In this document: positions 7,683-9,501 of the stretch, piece after piece
How positions within the stretch are numbered: the stretch's first letter is position 1
Layout: the number at the start of each line of letters is the position of its first letter
DNA from: Phocaeicola_A sp963624095
GTDB lineage: Bacteria; Bacteroidota; Bacteroidia; Bacteroidales; Bacteroidaceae
Reading direction: 5' to 3'
Length of the DNA: 9,501 nucleotides
Assembly (NCBI GenBank): GCA_963624095.1
Contig: CAVFNZ010000097.1
Span: forward strand, 1-9,501
Made by a program: the position numbers and the translations under genes
Notes under the pieces: generated by a model
The model's database searches: none
The model's input: the letters and a program-made list of their open reading frames with translations, nothing else
Told to the model about the DNA's origin: nothing

Positions 7683-9129
7683 TGTCTTTGTCGTTTCGGT
7701 TGTTCTCACGCCGCTCGTTGGGTTTCCGACGAGGAGGCCTTGCCTCACGGTTGCCGTTGTTGCCCTCGCGGTTGCCGTTGTTGCCTTGACGGTTCCCGTT
7801 GTTGGGTTGCTGGCTACGCTCCGCTCCGTTCCGCTGGCCTTTTTGTTGGTTAGGCTTGTTACCTCCCTGCTGAGGTCTGTCTCCCTGCTGAGGCTTCCCG
7901 TTTTGCTGAGGCTTTCCGCCCTGCTGAGGTCTGTTGCCTTGCCGAGGCTGCTGCTCTTTGCCCTGTCGCGGCTGTTGTTCCTTGGCCTGTTGCGGATTGT
8001 TGGCCGCCCGGTTATTGCCCGGTTGGTTAGGCTTGTTGCCGTTTTTCTTCTTTTTCCTGTTAGCGTTCTTGCTCCGGTCGAATCGGGTCACGCTCTCCTG
8101 TTCAAGTAGGTCTATCGGACGCTTCGGCTCGTTGTGGCCGGTCTCCTCGCTGAGGCTCTCAGGCTTCTGTCCCTTACGGTTCATGTTGAGTACCTCAAAC
8201 GCTCTCTTGCCGGAGATTGTCACCAGGTTGGCCGCAAAGTTCTTGTCGGTAGAATAGGTGATTTCACCCTTCAGAATGTCCGCCTTGAAGAAGTAGAACG
8301 TGCCGTCCGCAGTCTCCAGCGTGACCTCCTTGGAAGGCATTTTCTTCTGGCATTCCACATAGGAGTCCACCTCATAGTTGAGGCAGCATTTCAGTTTGGC
8401 GCACTGTCCCGCCAGCTTCTGCGGATTGAGCGAGATGTCCTGGATGCGTGCCGCGTTGGTGGAGACGGAGATGAAGCTCGTCATCCACGTGGCGCAACAG
8501 AGCTCCCGTCCGCAAGGGCCGATGCCGCCTATGCGTCCCGCCTCTTGCCGGGCACCGATCTGCTTCATCTCGATGCGCACCTTGAAAGCGTCCGCCAGCA
8601 CCTTTATCAGTTGCCGGAAGTCCACGCGCTCATCGGCGATGTAGTAGAAGATGGCCTTGTTGCCGTCCCCTTGGTACTCCACGTCGCCAATCTTCATGTT
8701 CAGCTTCAGGTCGGCGGCAATCTGCCGTGACCGTATCATGGTGTCGTGCTCTTTGGCCTTCGCCTCTTCGTACTTCTCCAGGTCCACCGGTTTGGCCTTT
8801 CGGTAAATGCGCTTTATCTCCGCGTCGTGCTTCAGGTTGGCCTTCTTTATTTGCAGCGGCACCAGCCGTCCGGTCAGCGTCACCGTGCCGATGTCGTGTC
8901 CGGGACTTGCCTCCACGGCCACCACGTCGCCCTTCTCCAGCTTCAGGTTGTTGCTGTTGCGGTAATATCCTTTTCGCGTATTCTTGAATTGCACTTCCAC
9001 CATGTCGCACAGCTCGCTGTTCCCGGGCACGTCGGCAAGCCAGTCGTAGGTGTTCAGCTTGTTGTCCTGTCGTCCGCAGCCTTTTGCGCTAAGGTTTCCG
9101 CTTCCGTTCTTCAGTATGAAATCAGTCAT
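7648..9129 (-). CDS. ricT: RicT/YaaT-type PSP1-domain protein with a long disordered C-terminal tail
   Basis: The family's best-known member, B. subtilis RicT (YaaT), belongs to an Fe-S-containing complex with RicA and RicF that affects RNA processing by RNase Y, sporulation and competence. The role in Bacteroidetes is not established. This protein has 493 residues against about 275 in B. subtilis. The N-terminus has a GCGRQD motif (Cys18). The PSP1 region spans about 100-200 and includes KIGDVEYQGDGNKAIFYYIADERVDFRQL. A conserved cysteine cluster follows: GPCGRELCC (Cys206, 211, 212) and GQCAKLKCC (Cys243, 248, 249). Residues 355-493 form a low-complexity tail described separately. The start ATG at 9129 is followed by a family-like N-terminus and lies 16 bases after the upstream clamp-loader gene. 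The last codons contain the gldH start. Confidence 0.9.
   Translation of the reverse strand: MTDFILKNGSGNLSAKGCGRQDNKLNTYDWLADVPGNSELCDMVEVQFKNTRKGYYRNSNNLKLEKGDVVAVEASPGHDIGTVTLTGRLVPLQIKKANLKHDAEIKRIYRKAKPVDLEKYEEAKAKEHDTMIRSRQIAADLKLNMKIGDVEYQGDGNKAIFYYIADERVDFRQLIKVLADAFKVRIEMKQIGARQEAGRIGGIGPCGRELCCATWMTSFISVSTNAARIQDISLNPQKLAGQCAKLKCCLNYEVDSYVECQKKMPSKEVTLETADGTFYFFKADILKGEITYSTDKNFAANLVTISGKRAFEVLNMNRKGQKPESLSEETGHNEPKRPIDLLEQESVTRFDRSKNANRKKKKNGNKPNQPGNNRAANNPQQAKEQQPRQGKEQQPRQGNRPQQGGKPQQNGKPQQGDRPQQGGNKPNQQKGQRNGAERSQQPNNGNRQGNNGNREGNNGNREARPPRRKPNERRENNRNDKDNGQKSQEPANS
7741..7803 (-). repeat. Three tandem 21-base repeats encoding NNGNR(Q/E)(G/A)
   Basis: Three adjoining 21-base units encode NNGNRQG, NNGNREG and NNGNREA (RicT residues 443-463). 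The units differ at only a few bases, so the repeat is visible in DNA as well as protein. This points to fairly recent duplication by slippage. Each unit is a multiple of three, so copy-number change would keep the reading frame. Confidence 0.75.
7861..7983 (-). repeat. Imperfect repeats encoding KEQQPRQG (x2) and (K/R)PQQ-rich units
   Basis: At 7936-7983 two 24-base units encode KEQQPRQG twice in a row (RicT residues 383-398). At 7861-7935, four degenerate units encode NRPQQGG, KPQQNG, KPQQG and DRPQQGG (residues 399-423), sharing the core bases CCTCAGCAG. Unit length varies between 15 and 24 bases, always in multiples of three. Confidence 0.7.
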
Positions 9130-9145
9130 CTCTTTCGATTATATA

Positions 9146-9501
9146 TTATTGTTTAATCAGCACAATCATCTTGAGTGAAAAGTCGAAGAATACCATCTTC
9201 GCGTTCACGTTGTGTTCGATGTCTCGTTGTGCTTCGTTTAATTCGTCCATAATGCCGATGGCGTTGCGCTCGTTCACAAACGGGGAGAACCGCTGCGCGA
9301 AGTTCTTCTCTTCGCGGTTCATGTACGAGAGGGTCTCCTGATGGAAGTTGTAGATAAAGTTCTCGCGGACCATCCGCTGGCAATAGGAGAGGAAGTTCTT
9401 TTGCCGTTCGCGTCCGATGCCCGCCAGCTGCTCGCTCCATGCCTTCGTCTCTTTCACCTTGCGTTGGTAGGCCAACCGCATCAGACTGACAAACCAATCG
9501 A
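9146..9501 (-). CDS. holB: DNA polymerase III delta-prime-like clamp-loader subunit, C-terminal part
   Basis: The delta-prime subunit is part of the clamp loader that places the sliding clamp on DNA for chromosome replication. Only the last 118 codons or so are present; the frame runs open off the right edge as ...DWFVSLMRLAYQRK, so the Met at 9481 is internal. The segment is helical in character and ends NVNAKMVFFDFSLKMIVLIKQ, an ending I recognise from Bacteroidetes delta-prime proteins. The ATPase domain and zinc-binding cysteines that would confirm the family lie outside the window, so the call rests on this C-terminal helical domain and on the neighbouring ricT. The stop is 16 bases before the ricT start on the same strand, which suggests one transcript for holB, ricT and gldH. 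Confidence 0.78.
   Translation of the reverse strand, partial: DWFVSLMRLAYQRKVKETKAWSEQLAGIGRERQKNFLSYCQRMVRENFIYNFHQETLSYMNREEKNFAQRFSPFVNERNAIGIMDELNEAQRDIEHNVNAKMVFFDFSLKMIVLIKQ

Larger units (their letters stand above)
7651..8067 (-). other. Low-complexity disordered tail region of RicT (residues 355-493)
   Basis: This region encodes 139 consecutive residues drawn only from Asn, Gln, Gly, Pro, Arg, Lys, Glu, Ala, Asp and Ser. It has no aromatic, aliphatic, sulphur-containing, His or Thr residue. It opens with a basic patch (NRKKKKNGNK) and is rich in Gln, Asn and Arg/Lys. Such a composition predicts an extended, flexible, positively charged segment, of a kind often seen on RNA-binding or RNA-decay proteins. 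It begins about 100 residues after the conserved cysteine core, so it is an added tail, not part of the PSP1 fold. The composition is seen directly; the disorder and any RNA contact are inferred. Confidence 0.8.

Noticed and set aside
7683..7748. Longer gldH start at 7748
   Set aside because: It would add 22 residues ahead of a clear lipoprotein signal peptide and lies deeper in ricT.
7633..8109. A plus-strand frame encoding a very hydrophobic Leu/Val-rich 158-residue protein
   Set aside because: It is the exact antisense of the RicT Gln/Asn tail; Gln and Asn codons read backwards give Leu and Val, so the apparent membrane protein is an artefact.
8134..8730. A 198-codon plus-strand frame opposite the RicT core
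   Set aside because: RicT has a full conserved core with its cysteine motifs on the minus strand here; no sign of a second gene.

Overview
The window is an ordinary-looking stretch of a Bacteroidales chromosome (Bacteroidaceae/Prevotellaceae-like, a fairly GC-rich member). The assignment rests on protein sequence: a Bacteroidetes-type PurH, MreB, MreC, PBP2 and RodA, a GldH lipoprotein and a large RicT/PSP1 protein. It also fits the near absence of Shine-Dalgarno sequences. Coding density is very high. No tRNA, rRNA, CRISPR array, insertion sequence or prophage is visible.

Plus strand, 1-7177: the 3' part of purH (purine synthesis) is followed after 16 bases by mreB. The rest of the elongasome then follows in the same direction: mreC, mreD, mrdA (PBP2) and rodA. 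Together these form the lateral-wall peptidoglycan machine: MreB filaments, the MreC/MreD scaffold, the RodA glycosyltransferase and the PBP2 transpeptidase. mreD/mrdA and mrdA/rodA overlap by 4 and 20 bases. The only larger gaps are 85 bases between mreB and mreC, holding a strong 11-bp hairpin, and 41 bases between mreC and mreD.

Minus strand, 7197-9501: read right to left, this is a tight set of the C-terminal part of a DNA polymerase III delta-prime-like clamp-loader subunit (cut by the window edge), then ricT (PSP1 domain), then gldH. ricT and gldH overlap by 35 bases. The two gene groups converge with only 19 bases between rodA and gldH.

No new system is evident. The points most worth a second look are the 139-residue, ten-amino-acid, repeat-bearing disordered tail on RicT, whose last codons also carry the gldH start; the hairpin separating mreB from mreC; the lone perfect Shine-Dalgarno sequence in front of rodA; and the enlarged middle region of RodA.
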